Of a DNA stretch of 64,000 bases, positions 34,048 to 47,068 are shown in pieces. Both the position numbers and the translations under genes were made by a program. The stretch's first letter is position 1; the number at the start of each line of letters is the position of its first letter. The notes under the pieces were generated by a model. It was not told the origin of the DNA. It ran no database searches and saw nothing but the letters and a program-made list of their open reading frames with translations. The stretch is from Rebecca billardiae RCC1528 (lineage: Eukaryota; Haptophyta): contig OZ251225.1 of assembly GCA_965240325.2 (NCBI GenBank), positions 2,604,001 through 2,668,000 of the forward strand, in the 5' to 3' direction.

Positions 34048-37000
34048 ATGGCGCGGTCCCAGCGGATGCATCGCGCCTTCCTCCTGCTCGTGCTCGCGCG
34101 AGCGGGCGCGCCGACGGGCCCACCCGGCGAGTGCGAGGTGCCCTCGTGGTGGTACGCCGACGAGGCCGCGCGCAGCTCCGAGGACGACGCCTTGGCAGCG
34201 CTCGAGGCCCGTTGGAGCGCGCGCCGCGCCGCCTGCCCAATCAGCGGAGCTCACACTCTCGCGTGCCCGCCGGGCGCGGTGCTCGTGGACGCGTGGGTCG
34301 AGGCGCGCACGAACGGCACGACAAAGGTGCTCGCTCCCGCGCCGTTTGACGTCTACGGCTGCTTCGGCGGCGATCAGTGCCGGCTGCCAACCGCGCACGT
34401 CTGCGCAGGCGCGTCCGCGCCCAGTAACGTGTCGACGACTGTGGCGATCAGCGGCGAGTGCGCCACGAGCGAGGCGGTGCGCGAGGCCAGCATCGCACAG
34501 GCGGGCGCCCCGTCGCCCGCCTCCGCCCCCGCCGCCACCGGTGAGCAGGACGAGGCGGACGATCACATTATTCCCCTGTTTGAGTGGAAGGAGCGAATGC
34601 TCGCGCGCCTCGCCGAGCAGGCGACGCATCACGCGACGCAGCACGAGGGCGCGGCGGAGGGCGGCGCGCAGGCGGGCGAGGTGAACGGCGGGCCCGCCGC
34701 CGCGGAGGGCACGGACGGCGCGCCCACGGCCGACGCGGGCGCTCAGAACGCCACAGGCCGGCCGACGGCGCCTCCTGCAGGCGCGGCCACGCTGCCACCG
34801 TCTGGCCCGGCGCGCATTCGGCTGCCACTGAGCCAGCGCTTCAACTACGGCTCGTTCGACGCGGGGGCGCGCCTGGTGACAGCCAACCCCGAGGCGAAGG
34901 GGGCGAACGACATCCTCCGCGCGGACAAGGACAAGTGCGCGCACCGCGCGCGGCGCGGCTCACGCGTCACAACTGCGCGCGCGTGCGAGCTTGCGCGCCC
35001 ACAAGCGCTGGCGCTCGGCTCACGCCACCTCGTCCACGCGGCCGCTGGGCGTGCGCCCGCCGCGGCGCGCAGGTACATGCTCAGCCCGTGCGCGGCGCGC
35101 AAGTGGGTGGTGATCGCGCTGCCCGAGGACATCAAGGTCGACGCGATCTCGCTCTCGAACCGCGAGCTCTTCTCGTCGTCCGTGCGCGAGTTCCAACTGC
35201 TAGGCTCTATGAAGTACCCCACCGACCTCTGGTTCGAGCTGGGCAAGTTCGAGGCGCAGGACACGAAGCACGTGCGCGCAGAGCGCGGCGCAGGCGGCGG
35301 GCGTGCACGCGGCGGGCGCGGCGTGTCTCCCAGCACGGTCTCGTGTGCGGCCCGTGCTCACGCGCCGCACGCCCGCCCACCGCGCCGCGCCGTTCCGCAC
35401 GACAATTGCCGCGCGCCCCGTGCGTCGGCGCGCGCAGGTCCAAGAGTTCTACATGAGCACGCCCAACTGGGCGCGGTTCCTCAAGCTGAGGCTGATCTCG
35501 CACCACCGCGCCGAGCACTACTGCACGCTCTCGAGCGTCGCGATCTACGGGCAGACGGTGATGGACGACTTCAGCGAGTCGATGGAGCTGCAGGAGCAGC
35601 AGATGGAGGTGATGCGGCAGCGCATGACGAGCGCGGCCTCGGGCGCCGAGGGCGCGGGCGCGGAGGCGCAGGCGGAGGTGGCGGCGGCGGCGCATGCGGA
35701 GGCGGCGGCGGCTCCGGCCAATGCCACCGAGCGCACGGCTGCCGCGGCAGAGGGGCAGCCCACGGCCGAGGGCGGCGCTGGCACGGACAGCTCGGTCTCA
35801 GCTGAGCATGCCCCTCCGGGGTCTGATGAGCCGGCTGGCTACGGCGCTGAGTCGGCCACGTCGGACACCGACGGCGAGTGCAGCGGCACAGCGGCGGCCG
35901 CGCAGGCAGCAGCCAACGCGGGGCTGAGCGTGAGCCCCGCAGACGGCGCGGCGGCGCGAGGCAGGAACACCTCAGACGCGAGGGTCGCGACAGGCGGTCG
36001 CTCGCCGCGCCGCCGCGCTCGCTCCCGCCACAGCGAGGGCGACGGGTGCCCCCCCTCCCTGCGCGGCGCCGGCGCGTCTGCGCCGGGTGCTCAGCAGCAG
36101 CAGCAGCAGCAGCCGCCGCCGCAGCAGCAGCAGCAGTCGCCGCAGCCGCAGCCGCAGCCGCAGCAGCTTCCGCAGCAGCAGCCGAGTGCAAGGACACCGA
36201 GCGGTGCAGAGGCGGCGCACGCCGAGCGGAGCAGCGGGGCGGTGGCCACGGGCGACGCGGCGCACGGCGCGACGGGCGACGGCGGACTCCGCTCTCCCTC
36301 TCCGCCACCATCCCCGCCCTCGGCCGAGCAGCCCGGTGGCTCTCCGGCCGCCGCGCACGGTGGCGTGGACGCGTGTGCGGAGATGCATGCACGGCAGCAC
36401 CGGTCGCTCCCGCCAGACGCGCTGGCGGTGGCGCTGCGCCCCGAGCACGCGGTCGGGATGCCCCTGGCCGATGTCGAGGCGTCGCTCAATCCCGACCCGA
36501 TGCGCGGCAGGTGCGCCGTGCCAGCAGGCGCCGCGAGCAAGGCGACCGCCCCAGACGCTGCTGACGCGATGCCCGTGGCGGAGACTCGGCCTGTGCCGCC
36601 GAATGACCCGGCGCGCAGCGTCGCGAGTGCGCTCAAGGACGCCGCGGCGGCAGTGGCTGGATTGTGGGAGTCGGTCGTCAAGCCGCACGGGTCGCCGCCC
36701 AGGCCGGCAAGCGCCGGGGATGGGGAGGACGCGGGCGGGGCGGGCACAGCCCCTTCGCAGCCCGTGGGCACGTCGTCGCGCGACCCGCCCTCGACTCCGC
36801 CGCCGGTCCTGCCGCCCGAGGCCCAGCCACCAGGGTCCGGCCCGGTCTCTCCCGGCACACCACGGGCGGCAGGCAGCTCCAGCTCCGACTCCGCAGAATC
36901 ATCCGCGGTGCCCTCGCCCGCGCCCGCGCCGGCCGCGGCCGAGCCGTCGGCCGCGAACGGCACCGCCGCCTCTGTCCCAGCTGCCGAGGACGCGGTGCCC

Positions 37001-37948
37001 GGCGGCTCTGCGGGTGGCACGGCGCTCGGCACAAACACGAGCGGCGGCGCAGGCATTGGCGCGAGCGGCTCGCGGCCAGCGGCTGACGCGCAGCTCGGCT
37101 CCGAGCCTAACGCGACGGTTGCGGCCGACGGCACCACCGGCGTCACCGGCGCGACGAACGCCTCGAGCGCGGCAGCGATCGCGGGCATCCTGCTCAACGC
37201 GCCGCTGCCGCCGCCGTCGGGCGCGAAGGAGGGTGTGCTGAAGGCGCTGACGACGCAGGTCCACACGCTTGAACTCAACGTCTCGCTGACCTCGCTCTGG
37301 CTCACGGAGTTCAACACGCGTAACAACGCCACGCTGAGCGGCCTCCGCGAGAAGCTCGCGCGCGCGAGAGAGAACATCACCGCGACCTCGGAGCGCGTGC
37401 GCGCGCTCGAGGAGAGCCAGGCGTCTCGGCTCGAGGCTCTGGAAGGCCTCAAGGCGGAGCTCGCCGCGATCGACTCGCAGCTCAGCCTGCTCGTCGCGAC
37501 GATCGAACGGCAGAGCGCATTGCACGCGCACGACATCGCGGCAGCGCGCGCTGGCGCAAGGCGCGAGCTCGTGTGCGGCCTGCTCGTGGCGCTCGGCATC
37601 GTCGCGTGCATGACGCGCGCACGAGAGCCGTCGCAGGCTCGGGCGAGCCCGCCTGGGCCGGGCGCGACCCAGGGCGGCGAGCCCGTCGCCGCGGCCGGGC
37701 TTGGGGTCGCCACGGCAGACGCTCCGCCCTCCACCGCCTACGGCCGCGTGTGGGGCCGGTTCATCCGCCCGCGCGCGCGCTCCGCAGGCCGGGGCATCCG
37801 CGCTCGGCCCAATGGCGCCGTGCCGCAGACGCACAGCATCGACAATCTGCGTGACGTCGCGTCGCTGCGCGCGGATCCACTCGGCAAGCTGCAGCCAGCC
37901 GACTCCGCTGACTGGCGGGTGAACTCGATGACTTCGGGCGGTAGCTGA
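34048..37948 (+). CDS. Mid-SUN domain membrane protein (SUCO/Slp1-like)
   Basis: Exons 34048-34934, 35073-35271 and 35438-37948 (introns 138 and 166 bp, GTGCGC donors) give 1,198 residues. A signal peptide (MHRAFLLLVLARAGAP) precedes an N-terminal region with Cys and NxT/S sites. The SUN domain is at about 262-405: RFNYGSFDAGARLVTANPEA, KYMLSPCAARKWVVIALPED, ISLSNRELFSS, RFLKLRLISHH and YCTLSSVAIYGQT. A disordered stretch of about 550 residues follows, with polyQ/QP near 36091-36185. Then come a coiled coil at about 963-1068 and a hydrophobic helix at about 1070-1087. This matches plant PM3-type and yeast Slp1 mid-SUN proteins of the ER and nuclear envelope. Both splices fall inside the SUN domain and restore the conserved order exactly. 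Confidence 0.88.
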
Positions 37949-38280
37949 TGAGCCTGATGACTGATGATGCAACCGTTATTCACGGACCTTGCACTATACT
38001 CTGACTCGATCTAATCATCTATATATATATATATATATATAGCTTATTATGACCGCGTTCCGCGGTCCTTTTCCGTAGAACCAACGCAGTTGGGGGCCCG
38101 CGGCGCAGTGGTTGAGAATGAGACCGTGACGTCGTCAATCCGCACGGTCTGGCGTCTGCCTGGCAGTCAGACAGGCCGAGCCGCACCGTCTCGGAGAGTG
38201 AGTGAGAGTCAGACCCGTCCGTCGGACTCGCGGCGCGTGAATGGGCGCGCCGACGGCCAAGGGTGGCACGGGACACCAGC

Positions 38281-38382
38281 GGACGGGCCGCGCGGGGAAG
38301 CGGGGCGGCGCGCGCGCAGGGCGAGAGGCGCGGACGGGCCGCGCGGGGAAGCGGGGCGGCGCGCGTGCAGGGCGAGAGGCGC
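38281..38382 (+). repeat. Tandem duplication, two 51-bp GC-rich units
   Basis: Units 38281-38331 and 38332-38382 differ at one position (CGCGCGCAGG versus CGCGTGCAGG). Confidence 0.9.
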
Positions 38383-38425
38383 CGCGCGGCGCGGGCCGGC
38401 GCGTGCGCGCGCGCGCGCGCACCTG

Positions 38426-39082
38426 CTAGAGGTGCTCGCGCTGCGCCATGCGCTCGACGAAGGGCCGCTGGTCGCTCAGCCGGCGCGCCTCGGGCCGGCA
38501 TAGCGAGAGCGCGCGCCACTGCTGCCCGCCCACGCTGCGCAGCCACGCGCAGACCGAGCGGAGCTCGGGGTGGGACGAAGCGAGTGGCGTGTCGCGCCCG
38601 CCGCCAGGCGCACGCGTGCCCTGCTCCGCACCGCGCCGCCGTGCTCGCCCGCCGCCTGCTCCGCCGCGTCGGCCTCGAGGATGGCGGCGGCCAGCGGCAG
38701 GCTGAGCGGCGCGCGCTCGCCCACCGTAGCTTCGAGGGCCGTCCACACCTGCTCGAGCTGCTGCAGGGCGTGGACAAGGGCAGCGCGCGCGCCCAGCGCA
38801 TCCGTGCCGCGTGACGCAGCGCGTCGAGCTCGGCGTCTCGCTTCGCCAGCTCGGCGCCCAGCGCCTCTGCGCGCACGCGTCGAGCTCGGCGTCGCGCTTT
38901 GCCAGCTCGGCGCCCAGCGCCTTCACGCGCACGTGCTCGTGTATCTGCGCGCGCACGGCCTGCGCGCCGCCGCCCATCTGCGCGCGCAGACTCGGACTCG
39001 TCGCGGCTGGCTGCTAGGGAGTGCTAGGGTGCGCGCCGCGTAGTCGATGGCCAAGGCCTGCAGCCAGCGCGCCTGCACCGAG
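38426..39082 (-). CDS. Unresolved multi-exon gene or gene remnant
   Basis: Three coding-like segments lie on this strand in different frames: ARWLQALAIDYAARTLA at about 39082-39030, right after a strong TTCTTTTCTCGGTGCAG acceptor; QQLEQVWTALEATVGERAPL and the following Ala-rich helix (38760-38655); and QQWRALSLCRPEARRLSDQR ending at the stop at 38426. A 110-bp GTGCGG...GGGCAG intron would join the last two in phase 0, fitting the local intron length mode. The join to the first segment is unclear, and a 56-bp tandem duplication sits between them. It could be a functional gene whose model I cannot complete, or a decaying one. No family is recognised. Confidence 0.35.
38822..38933. repeat. Tandem duplication, two 56-bp units
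   Basis: Units begin CGTCGAGCTCGGCGTC at 38822 and 38878. The period is not a multiple of three, so it shifts the frame of KALGAELAKRDAELDA read from the minus strand. Confidence 0.85.
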
Positions 39083-40604
<1,522 letters not shown>

Positions 40605-40757
40605 TCGGTGACTACTTCATCGGCTCAGGCTGAGTGAGGCTGCTCCGTGCTCGACGACCGGGGCCGCAAGACGTAATACGCATCAGAGCCAGAGGCTGGC
40701 GGGGGATGGACCGGAGCCGGAGCCATATATCGATATACAAACGTAGCTGATGTATGG

Positions 40758-41809
40758 TTACCACGCCCGGATGGCATCCATGGTGTGGGGCCGCCACCAG
40801 ACGGCTCTCCATGCGTCTGTCTCAGCTCGCGTGGCCGAGAAGTCAAGCAGCCGCCGTTGCGCCCGTTCGTCAGAACGCTGTGAATGCATCCCAGAGCGAG
40901 CGCTTTGCGAAGCATTTCGGCGATCATGATCGTTCGCCTCGTACGTCGCCGAGTTCGAGTGCGGAAACGCCCGCCTGCACGCGGGCCAGTCGGCCTGGGA
41001 CACGCCCAGGAAGGCACACAGCCGCGCTGACAGCTCGAGCGGCTCCTCGCGCAGGAGGTTCACCTCCAGGAGCTGGCTCTCCGCGTGCTGCTGGCGGAAG
41101 AAGGTACGCACGCGCGTGTTGTGCTCCTGCATGCCCTTGATGGCAGTCTCGCGTTTCAGCGGGTGCGAGTTCAGCAGATTCTCGTACTGCTTCTTCTTCT
41201 GTGTGTTCTGCACGTGCACATGGTTGACCCAGTTGTCAACCGAGCTCCACCAAGAGGCTGGCTCGCGGACTGTCAGCACAAAGCGCGTGGTCGGTCGCAG
41301 CCGGAGCATCGCCTCGATCGCGCGCATGTCACAGCACCAGGGGTAGTCCTCGAAGCTGAAGCAACCCTCAGACGCGTTGACCACCTGATGCATGGTCAAG
41401 CCCTTGCCACCAATCTTGGCCGGGACGGTCGGATAAAGCTTGGGCTTGAAGCCGACCCGCCGCAAGAAGCTGCCGAGGGAGCTCGTGCCCTGCGCCGCCG
41501 CGGGACGGGCGGTTCGGGGTCGGGAGGAGGATGGCACACCCCAGGCTTAGCCCACCCAGGTGCAGTGCCATACCCCAGTGGGACCACCCCGGCTCGCGAG
41601 TTGCCTGTGTCACGCGCAAGAGGACGCTCGCGCACCGTCTTCTTCCAGCCTACACCAACCACCGCGTATGGCGGCGATTGCGAGCCAGCGTGGGACCTTG
41701 CGCACTTGAAAAGGGACAGTGCGTGGCTCTCGCTCGTCCGTTCATGGGGCCCCACGTGGCGTGTCACAGCCGCGATCGCCGACACGACGGCGACTGACAG
41801 CGCCGCCAT
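40758..41809 (-). CDS. P-loop sulfotransferase-like protein
   Basis: Exons 41636-41809 and 40758-41489 (146-bp intron, GTGCGC donor, phase 0) give 301 residues; the frame is open to an ATG at 41884. The N-terminal MAALSVAVVSAIAAV segment may be a signal anchor. The splice builds the PAPS-binding P-loop VVGVGWKKT|GTSSLGSFL, the hallmark of this superfamily. Downstream RFVLTVREPASWWSSVDNW matches the 3'-phosphate-binding motif with the conserved Arg and Ser. HP/KRET and the C-terminal helices fit compact protist sulfotransferases that may act on sugars or lipids in the Golgi. Acceptor unknown. A dispersed mini-element lies 10 bp upstream of the chosen ATG. Confidence 0.85.
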
Positions 41810-41818
41810 CGCGTTGAG

Positions 41819-41882
41819 CAGTTTACTAAGAATGAGAGACGCACACAGCTCAGGCAGGCGAGATCGACGCCCGCCAACTGTC
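41819..41882 (-). repeat. Dispersed mini-element, copy 3
   Basis: The reverse-oriented third copy of the element at 6361-6430 and 7178-7235. It ends just 10 bp before the sulfotransferase ATG, so it is probably transcribed as 5' leader. Its ATTCTTAG end resembles a 3' splice site. Confidence 0.75.
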
Positions 41883-41884
41883 AC

Positions 41885-42565
41885 CGCCCACCGAAGCCGT
41901 CGTCGCCGATGGCTGCGCCGCCGGAAAATTCGTTCAGCCGTCTGCCTGCGAGGCCTGGATGAGGGCTGCGGCCGCCTCGCGGCGCGCCAGCGCCCGTCGT
42001 CCTCGCCCCACCGTCGTCCACAAAACGTCGTCGTCCGAACTCGCCGCCTGGGCGCCGATGCAACAGCGCGCCGACACTGGATGTCTGATGTTCCATACTA
42101 CTCATCGAGTGCTGGTCATCAACGCCGATGACGGGCCGCCGCGTGGGACGGCGTGGGTATTATTCTCGGCATCAGCGGAAGACAACACCGCCACGGGCAC
42201 CGCATATCACTTATCAGTATCACGTCTGTCTGATCATCACCGCTCATACTGTCATAGTCCGATCCGGAGTCACGCGTCGTGACTCAGCGTCACCGTATAC
42301 AGAGTCACGCCTTCACGAATATTACGACTATAATAAATATTATTGCCGCAGCTCCGACGGAGCCCGACGCGGATTATAGGCGGTCGGGCAGCGCTGAGCG
42401 CGCACGGATTGTCCGCGCAAGCCGCCGCCGCAGTCACGTGTTGGCCAACTGAGCGGTGAAGGCCCCACTCGAAGCACTGCCTGTGCGCTGTCGCAGATGA
42501 CGGCCAACGCGCAAGCCGCGATCTCCTCGCCGCAGGCCGCGCGCCGGCTTTGCGCCTGGCGCACG
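41885..42565. other. Intergenic, no gene seen
   Basis: 5' flank of the sulfotransferase and 3' flank of the Tudor-PHD gene, both on the minus strand. A 74-codon frame at 41881-42105 (-) is Gly/Arg-rich and could be leader sequence; it is not called. Confidence 0.45.
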
Positions 42566-43364
42566 CTAGCCTTGCACCTTGGCCGCCTGTGTGCGCATCC
42601 GCTTGCTCAGAGGCTTCCCGCTGCGCTTGCGCGCAGATTCGATCACGCACTTCGGACAGATGTACTTCTTGATGTCCTTAGCCTCGTGCTCGGTGATGTC
42701 GACGCACCAGCCGTAGTACCACTTGTCTGCGCCCGCGCGCGAGGTGTGCGCAGTGGCGGCCAAGGGGCGGGGGCAGCCGTCACGAGCTGTGCGCGCATCG
42801 CATGGCACACGGGCCACGATGCTCTGCGCGCGCGTACCGCAGTTGTCACAGCCAATCATGAAGCCCCCGATGTTCTCCGCCGCGGGCCAGCCCATCCCAT
42901 CCTCCTTCCCGTCCGCCTCCTTCGGATTCTCCTCCTCCTTCTCCTCCCGCTGTGCAGGCGCATCCCGCTTCTCGTCGCCGGCTGGCCGCTCAGCGGCCAG
43001 CTCGAGATCGTCATCAAGCCATCGTATCCGCATGGGGACCCACTTGTGGTCCTCCAAGAGCCAGAGATTTCTGCTGTCGAGGATGCCTACGTCCTCCATG
43101 CCGTCCTCGTACACCACGCGATGGCGCAAGCCCGCGTATGTCTGCGTCGCCCAATGCGCCGCGATGCGTGAGTGCGTTGCGCGCGTGAGAGGTCCGCACC
43201 CGGGCGTGCACGTGAGGCGCGCAGGCGCGAGTTGGGCGTGCGCGCGCCTTGACGACAGCTTCAAACCACTCCTCGTACTCGGGCCAGAAGACCTCCAGCC
43301 GGCACCCCACCGCGCGCCGGCCGAGGTCCGTCGTGGGCTGTGTGCTCGAGGCCGCGCCTGACAT
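42566..43364 (-). CDS. Tudor-like plus PHD finger chromatin protein
   Basis: Exons 43248-43364, 42838-43141 and 42566-42726 give 193 residues. Residues about 15-75 resemble a Tudor-type fold, with VGCRLEVFWPEYEEWFEAVV and RHRVVYEDGMEDV meeting exactly at the first splice. After an acidic/Lys linker, IGCDNC|DKWYYGWCVDITEHEAK and YICPKC form a PHD-type zinc finger. The first intron (106 bp) would use a GC donor (AAG|GCGCGC...CAG); no good GT alternative keeps both frames. The second (111 bp) is GTACGC...GCAG. The C-terminus is basic (KRSGKPLSKRMRTQ), suiting DNA contact or nuclear import. The likely role is reading histone methyl marks. It is divergent from the RING gene. Confidence 0.85.
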
Positions 43365-43584
43365 GCTTACGGAACGCAAAGGCCACCGCCCGGGCCGGAC
43401 GACGTTTTTATTGGGTTCGCAAACCACGATAGAATCGAGATGCAATCCCGCTTGCGCAATATTCTCCCAGCCAAGGCTCCCCTTTTATTATTGTTGCTGC
43501 TTGGCCGCGACCCCAGCGTGGAGGAGGCCAGAAGCTCGCCCCGCGGGCTCCCAAGCCGCGGCCTCCGCCGCGCGCCAGGCACAG
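43365..43584. promoter_or_regulatory. Putative bidirectional promoter, Tudor-PHD / RING protein
   Basis: 220 bp between divergent starts. It is less GC-rich than the flanking exons and contains TTTTTATT and TTTTATTATT stretches. Inference from layout. Confidence 0.45.
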
Positions 43585-46328
43585 ATGGAGCCGGGCGTGC
43601 CGACGCGCCGGCTCCCGCGGCCGGAGGGCCTGCGCATCTCGACGCGCCTGGCTCACTGCCTGATCATCACGACCAACATCGCGCAGCTGCTGCTGATCAT
43701 CCTCTTCCTCTCGCTCATGCTGATCCGCCTCGACGGCGTCGACGTGGCGTGGGCGGCCGTCTTCGCGCCGCTGTGGATCTCAGACATGATCACGCTGAGC
43801 ACGGGCGCGCACGAGGTCGCGCGCCTCGTCCGCCCCATGCCCTCGGAGCCCATCCGGCGCAACCTGCTCATCATGCAGGTGAACCGGCTGAAGGGCACGC
43901 TCTGCACGGCCGTCTTCAAGGTGCTCGTCGTGCTCCGGCTGTCGGACCCGGAGGACACGACGCCCGCGCGGGTGATCATCATCCCGTTCTACGTCTGCGC
44001 CGCCGGCCGCCTCTTCCTGCACACGCTCAAGGAGAAGGTGCCCTCGTCCGAGCCGTCGAGCCCGCCCAAGCGGCCGGGCGCGCCACTCAACCCGCTGCAC
44101 ATCTTCATCCTGCTGATCGCGTGCCGGATAGACGGGCTGAACGACCTGTCGTGGGCGGCGACGTTCTGGCCGATGTGGATCGTCTTCGGCATGCTCGGCC
44201 TCACGCTCCTCGGCGCGATCTTCCTCGGCGTCGGTATCTGCGTCACGGGCGAGCCGCGCGAGAACGGGCAGCGCGCGCTCTTTGCCATCTGCTTTGGCGT
44301 GCTCCTCACGATCACGACGTGCGGCTTCGCGTTCCAGCTCAACCTGACGAACCGGCTGGACGGGGACGAGAGCATCAGCAACGCCGCGATCATCACGCCG
44401 CTGATCTGCGCGTACGGCGGGCTGCTGCTCTTCTACCTCGCCTTCACGTTCGTGCTGCCGCGGATCGTCGAGTACGACATCGCCGCGATGACGGAGCGCA
44501 TCGTCGAGGAGGAGGACCAGCGCGACGGCGTGCTGGAGGCGGTGTCGCAGCAGCTCGCGCCGCCGTTCCTCGTGCAGACGTCTTCGACGCTCTTCCAGCG
44601 CGTCAACTCGACGATGATGTCGGCGTTCCTCACGCCGGGGTCGGCGGCGGACAGGCGCGAGAGCGGCGCGGCGGCGGAGGACGGCGCTGAGGCGGCAAGC
44701 CCAGCCTCGGGCGGCGCGCCCGCACCCGCGCCCGCGCCCGCGCCCACGCCCGCCGCGCAGGCGCACGCGCCCGAAGCGCGCGGCGACGGCGGGGACGGCG
44801 GGCTGAACGCGATGGAGGAGGGCTGGGCCGACGGCCCCGGCCCCGTCCTCACCGAGTTCGAGGAGCTGCAGACGGAGCTGAGCGATTGGCTGCGCAATCA
44901 GCAGCCACCGCACAACTCGAGCCAGCTGCGCGCCGAGGCCTTTATGGCCGACTCGCCGTGGGGCATCGAGGAGGCGGGGGAGGCGCTGGACGAGGCCTCG
45001 CGCAGCGACGGCGACGCGGAGGCGGGCGCGGACGGCACGCCCGCAGACAGCAGCAACCGCCGCGCCGACGTGGTCGACGAGCACGTCGATGACGCAGCCG
45101 ACGCTGCCGGCGATGGCGGTGCGGACGTCGAGCGAGAGCTCGAGCGTGAGCGCGCCGCAGCGCCGGCCGCCGCGCGCGCGGATGCGCCCGCGGGCGCCGT
45201 GCCGGCGGAGAGCGAGGGGTCGAGCGACGGGGCGGCCGAGCCACCCGCGTCCGCGCCGGAGGACGGCGCGGTCTCGCGATCGCCGGCCGCCGCGCCCTCG
45301 GACGACGCCGCCGCGCCCAGCCCTGCGAGCGAGCCCGCCGCGCAGGCGGACGGCGCGGCGCCGGCGGCCGCGGACGCGGCGGCCCGGCCGCCGGGCAGCG
45401 CGCTGACCACGCTCGTTCCCGTCCCCCCCATCGCGGCGGGGAGCACGGCGCTGAGCCCGAGCGTGCGCGGCGCCGGCCCGGTGCACGTCCCTCCCGACAT
45501 CGTGCAGAAGCTCCACCGCTTCGTCGCCCTCCGGCAGCAGATTGTGTCGCGCGCCGTCGCGACCGCGCTCGTCGACCTGCAGGACGTGGCCGAGCCCAGC
45601 AGGGCAGCCGCCGCGCCCGTGGACGAGACCAAGACGGACGCCGCGCCGGCGGCCGCCGCGCCCAGCATCGCGTCGCGCCTCTCGCTGCCCGGCGCGAGCA
45701 GGCGGCGCGCGCAGACCCGCGCGACGAGCACGCTCGCCGAGCGCCGCTGCTCCGCGGCGGTGACGGCAACGGCGACGGCCGCGGCGTCGCGCGACAGCGC
45801 GGGCGCGGCCAAGCCGGTGGCGGCGGCGGGCGAGAAGGCCGCGGCTGCCGCGCCGGCCGCAGACGTGGGCACCGACGGCGATGCCGTCGCTGCGGATGGC
45901 GCGGATGACGAGGACGTCTCCGAGATCATGTGCTGGATCTGCTGCGAGGGCCCTCGCGACGCGGTGCGTGCGCCTGCCCGCGCCACGCTCGCGCCGCGCC
46001 CTCCGCGCGCGATCCATGGCACGCGCGTGTGACTTGACTGACGGCTCGCGCGCGGCGCGCGCCTTCGTCCTTCGGCGCGCAGGTCTTCCTGGAGTGCGGT
46101 CACGGCGGTGTGTGCCTCGCCTGCGCGAAGCGGTGCTGGAAGAAGCGCGGACGGCTGTGCCCCATGTGCCGACAGGGCATCGAGCAGGTCGTGCACATCG
46201 CCCCGCAGGCGGCGGACTACCAAGGCGCACGCATTGTCCGCGTGCGCGAGGCCGACCCGGCGGCAATCGAGTCGCTCGAAAAGCTGCAGGCGGCGACTAC
46301 CGCGAGCCCACTGGCGGGGCGCGCCTGA
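43585..46328 (+). CDS. Multi-pass membrane protein with C-terminal RING finger
   Basis: Exons 43585-45963 and 46083-46328 (119-bp intron, GTGCGT donor) give 874 residues. The N-terminal 300 residues hold about seven hydrophobic helices with repeated RLDG-x-W-A-A-F-x-P-x-W blocks (RLDGVDVAWAAVFAPLWI, RIDGLNDLSWAATFWPMWI), the pattern of TMEM185-type proteins. An Ala/Pro/acidic linker of about 450 residues follows. The splice completes a C3HC4 RING: CWICC, CGHGGVCLAC, CPMC. The RING predicts E3 ubiquitin ligase activity on the cytosolic face of an internal membrane. Start 43585 was chosen because the longer frame upstream overlaps the promoter region of the neighbour. Confidence 0.85.
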
Positions 46329-47068
46329 TGATCCGGACAGATGGCGTGTAGGGCGAGCGCACAGCATTGGCAGTCTCATCCGACATCATCGGTAATAAAT
46401 AACTGTATGGTCCGGTAGTATTCAATATCGCCCGGGTAATAATCGCAAATAATCGCGCGGACTAATCGCCCGGCGGGTCGCGCCGGTCGCGCGGGACGAC
46501 CGCCGGGCCGAAGGCCGAATTATGAAATTATCAGCAGCGGTACGCGGTGCTGACCGAGTGACGGCGCCGTGGCGCCGACCAGACCGCGCGGTCCTGACAG
46601 TGTCGATCGTCAGTGACTAGCTTTTGTTTTATAATACAACTTCAGCCCCGGACCGGCCTCGGGCTCGGACCCCGTCGTCTCGGACCGGAGGCGGAGGCCC
46701 ACCAGTGGCCGGTCTCCGACACCGTTGCTCCGACGGGCCCCCGCCGACGGGGCCTCACGGATTGCCTGATGAAATATCGGGCCTGGGCCTGGCTGTTCGA
46801 CGGCGGCCCGCGCGGCCCGAGCATGGCTCTCTCGTCGAGTCTCAGGCTGCGCGCCTTGCGTGGGTGGAGCCCGCAGTGGGTGACTGCGGACCGTGACGAA
46901 GTCGGCTGACGAGCGTTGACGGCTCCGCCGCCAAGCCGCAAGCGGCGTGGCAGCGCCGAGACCGTGCATGGCGGTGACAAGGTGGGCACCAGACGGCGCC
47001 AGTGACGCGCGGGTTGCGCTCAGGTGGGCAGGTGAACCTCATTGAGACGAGGCCAGACTGCACGATGC
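46329..47068. other. Intergenic, no gene seen
   Basis: AT-rich at 46390-46460, then GC-rich. Overlapping frames near 46610-46990 on both strands lack any conserved feature. Confidence 0.45.

Noticed and set aside
43780-46379. Minus-strand frames of 828 and 493 codons opposite the RING gene
   Set aside because: They are antisense shadows; the plus strand carries transmembrane helices and a complete RING across a splice.
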